From ZC4RG30 sp963726085 (GTDB taxonomy: Bacteria; Pseudomonadota; Gammaproteobacteria; Steroidobacterales; Steroidobacteraceae), in NCBI GenBank assembly GCA_963726085.1, contig CAVSAR010000003.1, positions 1 to 64,000 of the forward strand: 64,000 nucleotides of DNA, in the 5' to 3' direction. The stretch's first letter is position 1. The number at the start of each line of letters is the position of its first letter. A program made the position numbers and the translations under genes. This document shows positions 39,635 through 49,648 of this stretch, piece by piece. The notes beneath the pieces are model-generated. The model ran no database searches. It had not been told where the DNA came from and was given only the letters and a program-made list of their open reading frames with translations.

Positions 39635-41383
39635 ATGAGCGACAACGTTTCTTTGGCCATGACCACCTCCGGCCGGGGGCTGCTCTCGGGGCTGCCCCAG
39701 CGCCTGGTGCAGGACGGGGTCATCAGTGAGCAGGACGCCCTGTCGGCGTTGAGCGCGGCGCGTGAGAAGAAGTCTCATTTCGTGACCCAGCTGGTGGGTA
39801 GCGGGGCTGCCAAGGCCCGCGACATCGCCATCGCCGCTTCCAATGAGTTCGGCGTCCCTCTACTGGATCTGGACGCGGTGCCACTGGATCTTGAGATCAG
39901 CCGCCTGGTGTCCGACAAGCTGCTGGCCAAGCACCGGGTACTGCCCATGTTCCGGCGCGGCAAGCGCCTGTTCCTGGGCGTAGCCGACCCGACCGACCTG
40001 CACGCCATCGACGAGATCAAGTTCCAGACCGGTTTGGGAGTCGACGCCGTCATCGTCGAAGACGACAAGCTGCAGAAGGCGGTGGACAAGGCCATCGAGG
40101 GCGCCGAAGCGCAAATGCCCAACCTCGGCGGCGACGACGACGGCATGGAACTTGAGGGGCTGGAGGTCAGCGGTGGCGACGATCTCGATGCGGGCGCTGG
40201 CGAGCGCGATGACGTCGAAGATGCGCCCATCGTGCGCTTCGTCAACAAGCTGATGCTCGATGCCATCCGCAAGGGCGCCTCGGATATCCACTTTGAACCC
40301 TACGAGAAGACTTACCGCGTGCGCTTTCGCACCGATGGCGTGCTCAAGGAAATGGCCCAGCCGCCAGTGCAACTGGCCGGCAAGCTCGCGGCGCGCCTGA
40401 AGGTGATGGCTCGCCTGGACATTGCCGAGCGCAGAATGCCGCAGGACGGCCGCATCAAGATGAAGCTGTCCAAGACGCGTGCGATCGATTTTCGCGTCAG
40501 CACCTGCCCGACGCTGTACGGCGAGAAGATCGTGATGCGTATTCTCGACCCGTCGTCGGCGATGCTGGGCATCGACGCGCTGGGCTATGAGCCGTTCCAG
40601 AAAGAGCTGTATCTGAAATACCTGGCCAAGCCCCAGGGAATGATTCTGGTGACCGGCCCCACCGGCAGCGGCAAGACCGTGTCCTTGTACACCGGCCTGC
40701 ATATCCTCAATCGTGAAGACACCAACATCTCCACGGCCGAAGACCCTGCGGAAATCAACCTGCCCGGGGTCAACCAGGTAAACGTCAACCTCAAGGTGGG
40801 GCTGACATTCGCCTCGGCGCTGCGTTCGTTCCTGCGCCAGGATCCGGACGTGATCATGGTCGGCGAAATCCGCGACCTGGAAACGGCGGAAATCGCCATC
40901 AAGGCCGCGCAGACCGGCCACCTTGTGTTGTCGACGCTGCACACCAACGACGCACCGCAGACCCTGTCGCGCCTGGTGGACATGGGCGTGAAACCCTACG
41001 CCATCGCGACCTCGGTCAGCCTGATCATTGCCCAGCGGCTGGCGCGCCGCCTGTGCCAGCAGTGCCGGGTGCCGCTGGATGTGCCGGCCGAGGCCCTCAA
41101 GAAGGAAGGATTCCCGGCCGAGGACATCGCCCGCGGCATCCAGTTGTTCGGACCCAAGGGCTGCTCGGCCTGCACGGATGGCTACAAGGGACGGGTGGGC
41201 ATCTACCAGGTCATGCCCGTGACCGAAGATATGGGCCGCGTCATCATGGCCGGCGGCAGCGCCATCGACATCAGCGATGCGGCGCGCAAGAACGGCATCT
41301 GGGATCTGCGCCGCGCGGGACTTTCAAAGGTCGCGGCCGGGCTCACCAGCCTGGAAGAGATCAATAGCGTAACTATCGAATAG
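39635..41383 (+). CDS. pilB: Type IV pilus assembly ATPase PilB
   Basis: A 582-residue hexameric ATPase that powers pilus extension at the inner membrane. The N-terminal MshEN-type domain (about 20-160) is followed by an acidic linker (DDDGMELEGLEVSGGDDLDAGAGERDDVEDA). The ATPase core has Walker A GPTGSGKT near residues 341-348, the Asp/His boxes, and Walker B region DPDVIMVGEIRDLETAEIAIKAAQTGH. A zinc-binding pair of CxxC motifs (CQQC, CSAC) follows. pilC begins 7 bp downstream. Slightly longer than usual because of the acidic linker. Confidence 0.96.
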   Translation: MSDNVSLAMTTSGRGLLSGLPQRLVQDGVISEQDALSALSAAREKKSHFVTQLVGSGAAKARDIAIAASNEFGVPLLDLDAVPLDLEISRLVSDKLLAKHRVLPMFRRGKRLFLGVADPTDLHAIDEIKFQTGLGVDAVIVEDDKLQKAVDKAIEGAEAQMPNLGGDDDGMELEGLEVSGGDDLDAGAGERDDVEDAPIVRFVNKLMLDAIRKGASDIHFEPYEKTYRVRFRTDGVLKEMAQPPVQLAGKLAARLKVMARLDIAERRMPQDGRIKMKLSKTRAIDFRVSTCPTLYGEKIVMRILDPSSAMLGIDALGYEPFQKELYLKYLAKPQGMILVTGPTGSGKTVSLYTGLHILNREDTNISTAEDPAEINLPGVNQVNVNLKVGLTFASALRSFLRQDPDVIMVGEIRDLETAEIAIKAAQTGHLVLSTLHTNDAPQTLSRLVDMGVKPYAIATSVSLIIAQRLARRLCQQCRVPLDVPAEALKKEGFPAEDIARGIQLFGPKGCSACTDGYKGRVGIYQVMPVTEDMGRVIMAGGSAIDISDAARKNGIWDLRRAGLSKVAAGLTSLEEINSVTIE

Positions 41384-41390
41384 GTTTCAC

Positions 41391-42620
41391 ATGGCGCAGT
41401 CATCCACGGCAATCCGGTCCCTCAATCGCGATATCCCCTTCCTCTGGGAGGGCAAGGACAAGCGCGGCAAGCCCGTGCGCGGCAAGTCCCTGGCCAGGGA
41501 CGAAGCGGCGTTGCGCGCCGACTTGCGCCGCCAGGGCGTGGCACCCAGCCGGATCAAGAAGCAGACCTCGGGGAACCGCGGCGGCAAGCCCAATCCGGGA
41601 GATATCGCCGTATTCGCCCGGCAATTGGCCACCATGCTGGCTGCCGGCATTCCAATGGTGCAGTCCTTCGACATCGTCGGCGCCGGCCATGAAAAACCGT
41701 CAATGCAGAAGCTGATTCTCGACATCAAGGCGGATGTCGAAGGCGGCACCTCGCTGCACGAAGCTCTGGCCAAGCGACCGCTGTATTTCGATGACCTGTT
41801 CGTGAACCTGGTGGAAGCCGGCGAACAGGCCGGTGCGCTGGAATCCCTGCTGGACAAGGTCGCCACCTACAAGGAAAAGACCGAGGCCCTCAAGAAGAAG
41901 GTCAAGAAGGCCCTGTTCTACCCGGCCGCGGTGCTGGTGGTCGCGGTGATCGTGACCGTGGTGCTGCTGATTTTCGTGATTCCGCAGTTTGAAGAACTGT
42001 TCAAGGGATTCGGTGCCGATCTGCCTGCGTTTACGCAGATGATCATCAACCTGTCGAAGTTCGTTCAAACCAAGGGCATATTTATCGCTGCGGTGGTTGG
42101 CGGGGGATTCTATACGTTCTTCTACTTTCACAAACGCTCGCGCAAGATGCGCCAGTGGCTCGACCGCATGATGCTGAAAATGCCGGTCATCGGCCCCATC
42201 CTCAACAAGGCGGCCATCGCGCGGTTCGCGCGTACCCTCTCGACCATGTTCGCCGCGGGCGTGCCGCTGGTCGAAGCCATGGAGTCGGTCGCGGGCGCCA
42301 CCGGCAATATCGTCTTTGAGGACGCCGTCATGGCCATGCGCGACGAGGTCGCCACTGGCACACGCCTGCAGCGGGCCATGGACAACACCGGCCTGTTCCC
42401 CAACATGGTGGTGCAGATGATCGCGGTGGGCGAGGAAGCCGGCGCGCTGGACGAAATGTCCGGCAAGGTCGCCACGTTCTACGAAGCCGAAGTGGACAAC
42501 GCGGTGGACTCGATGTCGAGCTTGCTCGAACCGCTGATCATGGCGATCCTGGGCGTGCTGGTCGGCAGCATGGTCATCGCGATGTACCTGCCCATCTTCA
42601 AGCTCGGCGCCGTGGTCTAG
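41391..42620 (+). CDS. pilC: Type IV pilus inner-membrane platform protein PilC
   Basis: A 409-residue protein of the GspF/PilC family with two tandem T2SSF domains. The first includes IAVFARQLATMLAAGIPMVQSFDIVG (about residues 65-90) and the second IARFARTLSTMFAAGVPLVEAMESVAGA (about 278-305). Three membrane helices are visible (about 182-202, 230-250, and the C-terminal LIMAILGVLVGSMVIAMYLPIFKLGAVV). It connects the PilB motor to the growing pilus. It lies in a pilBCD operon. Confidence 0.96.
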   Translation: MAQSSTAIRSLNRDIPFLWEGKDKRGKPVRGKSLARDEAALRADLRRQGVAPSRIKKQTSGNRGGKPNPGDIAVFARQLATMLAAGIPMVQSFDIVGAGHEKPSMQKLILDIKADVEGGTSLHEALAKRPLYFDDLFVNLVEAGEQAGALESLLDKVATYKEKTEALKKKVKKALFYPAAVLVVAVIVTVVLLIFVIPQFEELFKGFGADLPAFTQMIINLSKFVQTKGIFIAAVVGGGFYTFFYFHKRSRKMRQWLDRMMLKMPVIGPILNKAAIARFARTLSTMFAAGVPLVEAMESVAGATGNIVFEDAVMAMRDEVATGTRLQRAMDNTGLFPNMVVQMIAVGEEAGALDEMSGKVATFYEAEVDNAVDSMSSLLEPLIMAILGVLVGSMVIAMYLPIFKLGAVV

Positions 42621-42633
42621 ACCCCGCGCCTGA

Positions 42634-43517
42634 ATGATCGAACTGCTGCAGGACTCCACGCTGCTGACCGCCGGCGTGGCAATGATTGCGGGATTGCTGG
42701 TTGGCAGCTTCCTCAACGTCGTTGTGCATCGCGTGCCGCTGATGATGCAGCGCGCCTGGCGGAGCGAATGCCTGGAAATGGACGGCAAGACGCCGCCCGA
42801 TGAACCGGTATTCAACCTGCTGCAGCCACGATCGGCTTGTCCGGGCTGCAAGGCGCCGATCTCGGCACTGCAGAACATCCCGGTGGTCAGCTACCTGTTC
42901 CTGCGCGGCAGGTGTGCCAGCTGCCGGCGTCCCATCGGCGTGCGCTACCCGTTGGTGGAACTACTCACCGGCGTGCTGTCTGCGCTCATCGCATACAGGT
43001 ATGGGGCCACCTGGACCACGATGGCGGCGCTGGTGTTGACGTGGTTTCTCGTCGCCCTGGCCTTCATCGACATCGACACCCAGCTGCTGCCTGACTCCAT
43101 GACGTTGCCGCTGCTGTGGATCGGTATGCTGGTCGCTCTGGTGCTGCCCGCGGCAACCGGCGCGCGATTGCCAGTGGACCTGCGCTCGGCGGTGATCGGC
43201 GCGATTGGCGGATACTTGAGCCTGTGGTTGGTCTTCCAGCTGTTCCGGCTGCTGACTGGCAAGGAAGGCATGGGGTATGGGGATTTCAAGCTGTTGGCGG
43301 CACTGGGTGCGTGGCTTGGGTGGCAGATGCTGTTGCCCTGGTCATAGGGGCGGCCGGCGTGGGCGCCGTGGTCGGCATCGCGGCCATTGCCCTGGGTCAG
43401 CGCGCCAAGGGTGTGCCCATGGCGTTCGGGCCCTATCTGGCGGCCTCCGGGTGGCTGATGCTCTACACCGGGCCGCAGCTGGTGGCTTCCTACCTCTCCC
43501 TTTACGGACCGCGCTGA
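42634..43517 (+). CDS. pilD: Prepilin peptidase/N-methyltransferase PilD, one frame break near the 3' end
   Basis: An A24-family aspartic peptidase that removes prepilin leaders and methylates the new N-terminal Phe. The zinc-binding N-terminal domain has two CxxC pairs (CPGCKAP, CASCRRP). The catalytic Asp residues lie in AFIDIDTQLLPDSMT and GYGDFKLLAALG. About eight membrane spans are expected. Near 43335 the frame is broken: the original frame stops at 43345-43347, while the continuation GVGAVVGIAAIALGQRAKGVPMAFGPYLAASGW is in another frame and ends at 43517. The rest is of normal length (about 293 residues), so a single indel is likely. Confidence 0.92.
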
Positions 43518-43527
43518 GGGGCCGGCG

Positions 43528-44134
43528 ATGCTGCGCATCGCCCTTACCGGCGGCATAGCCAGCGGCAAGAGCACCGTTGCCCAGCTGTTCGTTGCGCTGG
43601 GCGCAAGGCTCATCGACACCGACCAGGTGGCGCGCGAGGTCGTCGTGCCCGGATCCGCCTGCCTGCAGGGAATCGTCGCCCGTTTTGGTGCCAGCGTGAT
43701 GGCCCCCGATGGCACGCTGGATCGCGCGCAGCTGCGCCGGATCGTCTTTGCCGATGCCCCGGCGCGCGCCGATCTGGAGGCCATCCTGCATCCGGCGATC
43801 CGGCAGCGGGTCGCACAGCTGAGCCCTGGCCGTGGGTGGACCCTATCAGCTGATCGCCGTGCCCCTGCTGGCCGAGACCGGGACGCAGCACGACTACGAC
43901 CGCGTGCTGGTGGTGGACTGCGAGCCGCAGTTGCAACTGCGTCGGCTGATGGCCCGCGACGGGCTGGGCCAAGCCGATGCCCTGCGCATGATTGGCGCCC
44001 AGTCGCCGCGCGCGGCACGGCTGGCCATCGCGCATGACGTGATCCGCAACGACGGCGACCTTGCGGCACTGGCCGCCCAGGTGCAGCTGCTGCACGCGCA
44101 ATACCTCCAACTGGCCGCCTCAGCCACCGGTTAA
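43528..44134 (+). CDS. coaE: Dephospho-CoA kinase, one frame break
   Basis: Catalyses the last step of CoA synthesis. The N-terminal part has Walker A GGIASGKST (residues about 8-16), LIDTDQVAREVV and LEAILHPAIRQRV. Between about 43815 and 43835 the frame changes and continues PYQLIAVPLLAETG...YDRVLVVDCEPQLQLRRLMARDGLGQADALRMI and AHDVIRNDGDLAALAAQV. Both halves together give about 201 residues, the normal size. CoaE is indispensable and no second copy is visible, so an assembly indel is likely. The pilD-coaE-zapD-yacG order is typical. Confidence 0.93.
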
Positions 44135-44158
44135 TGCCTTACGTCCGGGGGCGGAGTT

Positions 44159-44986
44159 ATGCAAAATAGGCGCATGCCCCAACAACCCTCCGCCGTCGAG
44201 CGCGCCGCGCCGGACACCGCCGCAGCGCCCCTGATCTTCGAGCAACCGCTCAACGAGCGCATGCGCACCTTCCTGCGGCTGGATTACCTCTACAACCAGG
44301 CGCTGTACCACAACGAGAAGGCCAGCCAGTGGGGCAGCCGCGCGGCCATGTCGAGCCTGATCGACATTCTTGCCATCACCACGCGCAGCGACGTGCGCTC
44401 CGAGGTGCTCAAGGAAATCGAACGGCACATCGCGCAACTGACCGAGTTCGAGGACCGGCCGGGCGTCGACATCGCGCGCCTGCGGGCACTGGTCAACAAC
44501 CTGGTGCGCCTCAGAACCGCCCTCGGGGTTGCGGGCACCGCCTACCTGCAGCCGCTGCGTGATTCGGAGTTCCTGGCGGCCATCAAGCATCGCAGCGCCA
44601 TCCCCGGTGGCACCTGCGAGTTCGACCTGCCCGACTATTTCTTCTGGCTCAACCAGGGCGCTGCCGAGCGCAGCCAGGCCTTCAGCGAATGGCTGGCGAT
44701 GTTCCGTCCGCTGTGCGACGCGGTCGCCGAGGTGTTGTGGTTGACGCGCCAGAACGGCCAGGGTCGCAAGGAGACTGCAGTAGGCGGCACATTTGCGATC
44801 AACTTCGATCGCGACTCGCCGCTGCAGCTGCTGCGCATCTGCCTGCCCGCGGATAGCGGCATCTATCCGGAAATAAGCGGCAGCCATCACCGCTGCAGCG
44901 TGCGCTTCCTGAGCTGGAACGGCCTGGCGGCACGTCCATCACAGGCGCCCGGCGACATCTCTTTCCAGTTGATCACCTGTGCCTGA
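44159..44986 (+). CDS. zapD: Cell division protein ZapD
   Basis: A 275-residue Z-ring associated protein that cross-links FtsZ filaments. Family motifs are LIFEQPLNERMRTFLRLDYLYNQ at about residues 23-45, the all-helical domain through EIERHIAQLTEFEDRPGVD, and the C-terminal beta domain with YPEISGSHHRCSVRFLSW. The start is uncertain: ATG 44159 has GGAG only 2 nt upstream, and ATG 44174 is an alternative. The stop overlaps the yacG start by one base. Confidence 0.93.
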   Translation: MQNRRMPQQPSAVERAAPDTAAAPLIFEQPLNERMRTFLRLDYLYNQALYHNEKASQWGSRAAMSSLIDILAITTRSDVRSEVLKEIERHIAQLTEFEDRPGVDIARLRALVNNLVRLRTALGVAGTAYLQPLRDSEFLAAIKHRSAIPGGTCEFDLPDYFFWLNQGAAERSQAFSEWLAMFRPLCDAVAEVLWLTRQNGQGRKETAVGGTFAINFDRDSPLQLLRICLPADSGIYPEISGSHHRCSVRFLSWNGLAARPSQAPGDISFQLITCA

Positions 44987-45171
44987 TGAGCACGCCCCGC
45001 GTCCACTGCCCTACGTGCAAGCGGGAGCTGGAGTGGAATCCACAATCCGCCTGGCGACCGTTCTGCAGCGAGCGCTGCAAGCTGATTGACCTGGGGGCCT
45101 GGTTCTCGGAGCAGCGCTCTATCCCGGATGACGCGGCGCCAGAGGCCGAGGACGAGTCGGCCCCGGACTGA
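44986..45171 (+). CDS. yacG: DNA gyrase inhibitor YacG
   Basis: A 61-residue zinc-binding protein. The four cysteines are arranged as CPTCKRE near residue 8 and CSERCK near residue 28, followed by LIDLGAWFSEQRSIPDD, the YacG signature. In E. coli YacG binds GyrB and blocks gyrase. The ATG overlaps the zapD stop (TGATG). Confidence 0.95.
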   Translation: MSTPRVHCPTCKRELEWNPQSAWRPFCSERCKLIDLGAWFSEQRSIPDDAAPEAEDESAPD

Positions 45172-45176
45172 CGCCG

Positions 45177-47315
45177 CTAGGGCGCGCTTGCCGGCATCTG
45201 CAGCGCGGCGGCCGCAAATGCCAGCTGGTCCGCGGCGTGCTCGATCTGCATCCACACCGGCATGCCGGCGCCGTGGCCGGCACGGGTTTCCACGCGCAGC
45301 AGTACCGGGCTTGCGCAGTGCTGCGCATGTTGCAGGGCTGCCGCAAACTTGTAGCTGTGCCAGGGCACCACGCGATTATCCTGGGCCGCGGTGGTCACCA
45401 GCGAGGGCGGATAGCAGTGCTGGCGATCCGCATTGTGCACCGGTGAATACGCCAGCTGCGCCTTGAAATCAGCCGCATCCTCCGACAGTCCGTAGTCATC
45501 CGACCACTGGCGCGCATTGCCGCTGGCAAGGTGGTAGCGCAACATGTCCATGACGCCCACGTCGGCCAGGGCTGCGCCAAACAGGTCCGGGCGCTGGGTA
45601 AGCACCGCACCCACCAGCAGGCCACCATTGCTCTCGCCGTTGATCACGATGCGGTGTGCTTCGGTGTAGCGTTCGCGGACCAGGAACTGCGCCGCGGCGA
45701 TGAAATCGTCAAAGACATTCTGCTTGTGCTCGCGCACGCCGGCCTTGTGCCACTGCTCGCCGTATTCGCCGCCACCGCGCAGGTTGGCGACCGCGAACAC
45801 ACCGCCCATTTCCAGCCACGCCACGGTGCGCGCGGAAAACCAGGGCGTGAGGGAGACATTGAATCCACCGTAACCGTACAACCAGACGGGGTTGTTTCCG
45901 TCGCGCTTCATGTCCTTGCGGTGCACGAGAAACATCGGAATGCGCATGCCATCCTTGCCCGGGTAGAAGACCTGGTCGGTGACGTACGGGCTGGTGTCGG
46001 CCGCGAACTTTGGCTGGCGCAACAGCGCAGTATTGCCGCTGGCCATGTCCAGCCCGAAGATCCGCCGCGGCCCCGAGAAGTCCATGAACGAAAAGTAGCT
46101 CTCAGTGTCGCCCGGCCTGCCGGTGAATCCTTCCACGGCCCCGGGCCCCGGCAACTTTACTTCGCCCATTGCACGGCCGCTGGCGGCATCGAACAACTGC
46201 ACGGCCGCGTGGGCATCCTTCAGGTACGCCGCAATCACCTTGTCGCCCACCAGGGCGGCGGTCTCCAGCGCGTTGGCGGACTCCGGTACGACCACACGCA
46301 TGCGCTGCGCGCCGACCTTGCCCAGATCCATGGCCACGACCCGGCCCCGGGCCGCCCCTGCCGTAGTCTGGAACAGCAGCTCGGTGCCCACCGCGCTGCG
46401 TGACCCCAGGTAGGTATATTTGCCGTCGTATTGCACAAACAACGGTTCGGCGGCACCGCCGTTCAGGGCCATGACCAGGATGCCGTTGCTTAAGGTCCCC
46501 TCGTCCAGGGTGATCACCAGGTAGCGACCGTCTTCGGTGACCTCGCCATAGGGCACGCGCGTGGAATGATCGCGCACCGCGAACACTTCGCGATCCCGTT
46601 CCTGCGCATCGCCCAATTTGTGCCAGCGCACCACCGCCTGCAGCTTGTCGTCACCGCCGGGATAGGCACTGTAGTAGAACCCCGAACCATCCCGTGCCCA
46701 GGACGCGCGCGTGAACTTGGTGTCGCGCAAGACCTCCGGCTGGTCTTTGCCCGTGGCCACATCCAGCACGTGCCAGGTGGTCCAGTCCGACCCCGCGTCC
46801 GACATGGCGTAAGCCAGCCAGCGGCCATCCGGCGAGGGCACATAGTCCGACAGTGATACGGTCGCGTCACCGCGCAGGCCATTGGGGTTGATCAGCACCC
46901 GCCCGGGTCCGGTGGCGAAATCCGCAGCGTTGTCCGACACCATCAATACGGACTGATCCTGCTTGCCATCATTGTGCAGGTAGAAATACCTTCCACCTTC
47001 GCGCACCGGGACGCCAAAGCGCTCATAGTGGAAGAGCAGGTCCAGTCGGGCACGGATTGCCCCCAGGCGCGGCAGGGCATCCAGATACGGCCGGGTCAGC
47101 GCGTTTTGTGCCGCAACGTACTGTTGCGTAGCAGGCGACACGGTGTCCTCCAGCCAGCGATAGGGGTCGGCCACCCGGGTCCCGTGATAGTCCTCCACTG
47201 TCGTGCCACGCGTCACGGCCGGGTACGTCTTGGGATCCAGCTGCAAGCCGCTGACGCAGCCGGCCAGCACCAGTAACATCAGCGCAATGAACTTACCCCG
47301 CATGTCACGCATCAT
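45177..47315 (-). CDS. Prolyl oligopeptidase family peptidase (S9A), predicted lipoprotein
   Basis: A protein of about 712 residues. The N-terminus MRGKFIALMLLVLAGC is a lipoprotein signal, so it should be exported and lipid-anchored. Residues about 30-430 form the beta-propeller (DYHGTRVADPYRWLEDTVSPAT). The C-terminal alpha/beta hydrolase domain has nucleophile motif INGESNGGLLVGAVLTQRPDLF, the Asp region AQDNRVVPWHS and the His in RAGHGAGMP. The family cleaves proline-containing short peptides. I choose the ATG at 47315 because an AGGG stands 8 nt upstream; ATG 47303 and 47348 are alternatives. It is divergent from and overlaps at the 5' end with the DPP IV gene. Confidence 0.9.
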   Translation of the reverse strand: MMRDMRGKFIALMLLVLAGCVSGLQLDPKTYPAVTRGTTVEDYHGTRVADPYRWLEDTVSPATQQYVAAQNALTRPYLDALPRLGAIRARLDLLFHYERFGVPVREGGRYFYLHNDGKQDQSVLMVSDNAADFATGPGRVLINPNGLRGDATVSLSDYVPSPDGRWLAYAMSDAGSDWTTWHVLDVATGKDQPEVLRDTKFTRASWARDGSGFYYSAYPGGDDKLQAVVRWHKLGDAQERDREVFAVRDHSTRVPYGEVTEDGRYLVITLDEGTLSNGILVMALNGGAAEPLFVQYDGKYTYLGSRSAVGTELLFQTTAGAARGRVVAMDLGKVGAQRMRVVVPESANALETAALVGDKVIAAYLKDAHAAVQLFDAASGRAMGEVKLPGPGAVEGFTGRPGDTESYFSFMDFSGPRRIFGLDMASGNTALLRQPKFAADTSPYVTDQVFYPGKDGMRIPMFLVHRKDMKRDGNNPVWLYGYGGFNVSLTPWFSARTVAWLEMGGVFAVANLRGGGEYGEQWHKAGVREHKQNVFDDFIAAAQFLVRERYTEAHRIVINGESNGGLLVGAVLTQRPDLFGAALADVGVMDMLRYHLASGNARQWSDDYGLSEDAADFKAQLAYSPVHNADRQHCYPPSLVTTAAQDNRVVPWHSYKFAAALQHAQHCASPVLLRVETRAGHGAGMPVWMQIEHAADQLAFAAAALQMPASAP

Positions 47316-49587
47316 AGCCGCGACCCTGCCCTTGCTGTCAGTGCTCATGCTGTCCGGACTGGTGCTTGCCGGCCGCGCGCAGGCAGAGCAATTGACTGTC
47401 GAGCGGCTGTTCGCCGCGCCGGACCTGGCCGGCGACAGCCTGCGAAATCCCCGCCTGTCTCCCGACGGCCGTCTGGTCGCCTACCTCAAGGGCGCCGCGG
47501 ACAATCGCGACCGGCTGGACCTGTGGGCCTATGACCTGGCCACTGGCAAGCATCGCCTGCTGATCGACGCACGCGCGCTGGCACCGGATTCCGCTTCCCT
47601 GTCCGAAGAGGAGGCAGCACGGCGCGAACGCCAGCGCACCTCCGCGCTGTCGGGCATCCTTGAGTACTCCTTCTCCCCGGACTCGCGTTCCATCCTGGTA
47701 CCGCTGGCCGGGGACCTGTATCTATATGATCTCAAGGCGCCGGCAGCCCGCGCCGTACGCCGCCTGACAACCACGCCTGCCTATGAAACCGATGCGCGCA
47801 TTTCCCCGCGCGGCCACTTCGTCAGTTTCATCCGCGAGCAGAACCTGTATGTGCTGGACCTGCGCAGCGGCGTCGAGACCGCCATCACGCATGACGGACG
47901 CGGCACGGTCAGCTTTGGCATGGCCGAGTTCATCGCCCAGGAGGAGATGAATCGCGACACCGGCTACTGGTGGTCGCCGGACGACACGCGCATCGCCTAC
48001 ACGCGCGTGGATGAGGCCAGGATCCCAGAGGTCGAGCGCTTCGAGATCAATGCACGCAACGTGGTCACGGTGCGCCAGCGCTATCCGTTCACCGGAACTG
48101 CGAACGCGACGGTGCAGCTGCAGGTTGCCCGCGTCGCAGATCCTGGCCACGCGGTGGCCATGGACCTGGGCGCCGATGATGATTTCTACCTGGCCCGCGT
48201 GAATTTCTTCCCTGACGGCAACGCGCTGGCCGTGCAGCGCCAGAGCCGCGACCAGAAGCGCCTGGACCTGCTGCGCCTGGATGGCGGCACCGGCGCGGCG
48301 CGCACGCTGGTCACCGAAACCAGCGATACCTGGGTGCCGCTCAGTGATGAGCTGACATTCCTGCCCAAGCGGCGGCAGTTTATCTGGGCTTCCAGCCGCA
48401 GCGGCTTGCGTCAGCTGTACCTGTACGACTTCAACGGCAAGCAGCTGCGCCAGCTGACCCAGGGTGACAGCAACATCGTGGGCAAGCGCGAAACCGCGGC
48501 GGTCCGCGCCGTCGACGAACGCCGCGGGCTGCTGTATTTCATGTCCCCGGGCGACAACCCGCGCGAACGCCAGTTGTTCCTGACCAGCCTGGACCGCGCC
48601 ACGCCACCGCACCAAGTCACCGAAGGGTCCGGCTGGCACAACGTCACCATGGCCGAGGACGCCAGCGTCTTCCTGGATTCTTATTCCAATACCGAGACGC
48701 CCCCGTCGCTGCGCCTGTACTCTGCCGACGGTTCGCTGATCAGCGCCCTGGTGCCCAACGCACTCAAGGCCGGGCACCCGTACTTTCCCTTCGCAGCCGA
48801 TCACGTGAAGACCGAATTCGGGACAATCAGTGCCAGTGACGGCCAGGTGCTGCACTACGCATTGCTCAAGCCCGCGCACCTGGAGCCGGGGCGCCACTAC
48901 CCGGTGATCGTGGACGTGTACGGCGGCCCTGGCGTGCAACACGTGACCAATACTTGGGGCGGCACCTGGGACCTGCTGCACCAGATCATGGTCCAACGCG
49001 GCTACGTAGTGTTCATGCTGGATAACCGTGGCAGCGGCGAGCGCGGCGTGCGATTCGAAAGCGCCTCGTTCCACAGTCTCGGTTCAGTCGAGGTCGACGA
49101 CCAGGTGGCCGGCGTGCGGTTCCTGCGCGGCCTGCCCTACGTCGATGGCGCGCACATTGGCATCATGGGGTGGAGCTACGGCGGCTACATGGCGCTGCTG
49201 GACGTGCTTAAGGCCCCCGACAGTTTTGCCGCGGCGGTGGCCGGCGCGCCGGTGACCGACTGGCGGCTCTACGACACGCACTACACCGAACGCTACATGG
49301 GGACACCGGCGCAGAATCCGGAGGGCTATCGCAGTGCTGACGTACTCACGTACGCATCCCAGTTGAAGCGCCCGCTGCTGCTGATTCACGGCATGGCCGA
49401 CGACAACGTGCTGTTCACGCACAGCACGGCGCTGATGAAGGCACTGCAGGACGCCAACCGTCCTTTTGACCTGATGACGTATCCGGGCGGCAAGCACGGA
49501 TTGACCAGCCACCAGGACACCGGCCCGCATGTGTTCGAGCAGGTCCTGCAGTTCTTCGACCGCGAGTTGCATCCGCAGCCCAGGTAA
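47302..49587 (+). CDS. Dipeptidyl peptidase IV family protein (S9B)
   Basis: A secreted peptidase of about 761 residues. The signal peptide from ATG 47302 (LPLLSVLMLSGLVLAGRAQA) ends in an AQA cleavage site; ATG 47287 is an alternative start. The beta-propeller contains the DPP IV double-Glu motif FIAQEEMNRDTGYWWSPD that binds the substrate N-terminus. The catalytic domain has IMGWSYGGYMAL (Ser), HGMADDNVLF (Asp) and YPGGKHGL (His). It removes X-Pro dipeptides. Together with the neighbouring prolyl oligopeptidase it suggests use of proline-rich peptides. Confidence 0.93.
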   Translation: MSRIIAATLPLLSVLMLSGLVLAGRAQAEQLTVERLFAAPDLAGDSLRNPRLSPDGRLVAYLKGAADNRDRLDLWAYDLATGKHRLLIDARALAPDSASLSEEEAARRERQRTSALSGILEYSFSPDSRSILVPLAGDLYLYDLKAPAARAVRRLTTTPAYETDARISPRGHFVSFIREQNLYVLDLRSGVETAITHDGRGTVSFGMAEFIAQEEMNRDTGYWWSPDDTRIAYTRVDEARIPEVERFEINARNVVTVRQRYPFTGTANATVQLQVARVADPGHAVAMDLGADDDFYLARVNFFPDGNALAVQRQSRDQKRLDLLRLDGGTGAARTLVTETSDTWVPLSDELTFLPKRRQFIWASSRSGLRQLYLYDFNGKQLRQLTQGDSNIVGKRETAAVRAVDERRGLLYFMSPGDNPRERQLFLTSLDRATPPHQVTEGSGWHNVTMAEDASVFLDSYSNTETPPSLRLYSADGSLISALVPNALKAGHPYFPFAADHVKTEFGTISASDGQVLHYALLKPAHLEPGRHYPVIVDVYGGPGVQHVTNTWGGTWDLLHQIMVQRGYVVFMLDNRGSGERGVRFESASFHSLGSVEVDDQVAGVRFLRGLPYVDGAHIGIMGWSYGGYMALLDVLKAPDSFAAAVAGAPVTDWRLYDTHYTERYMGTPAQNPEGYRSADVLTYASQLKRPLLLIHGMADDNVLFTHSTALMKALQDANRPFDLMTYPGGKHGLTSHQDTGPHVFEQVLQFFDRELHPQPR

Positions 49588-49648
49588 TCGTCCGGTTTAG
49601 GCTGCGCAAGCGCAGGAAGACTCTTCGCGTGGCATGCTGGCAGTTCAT

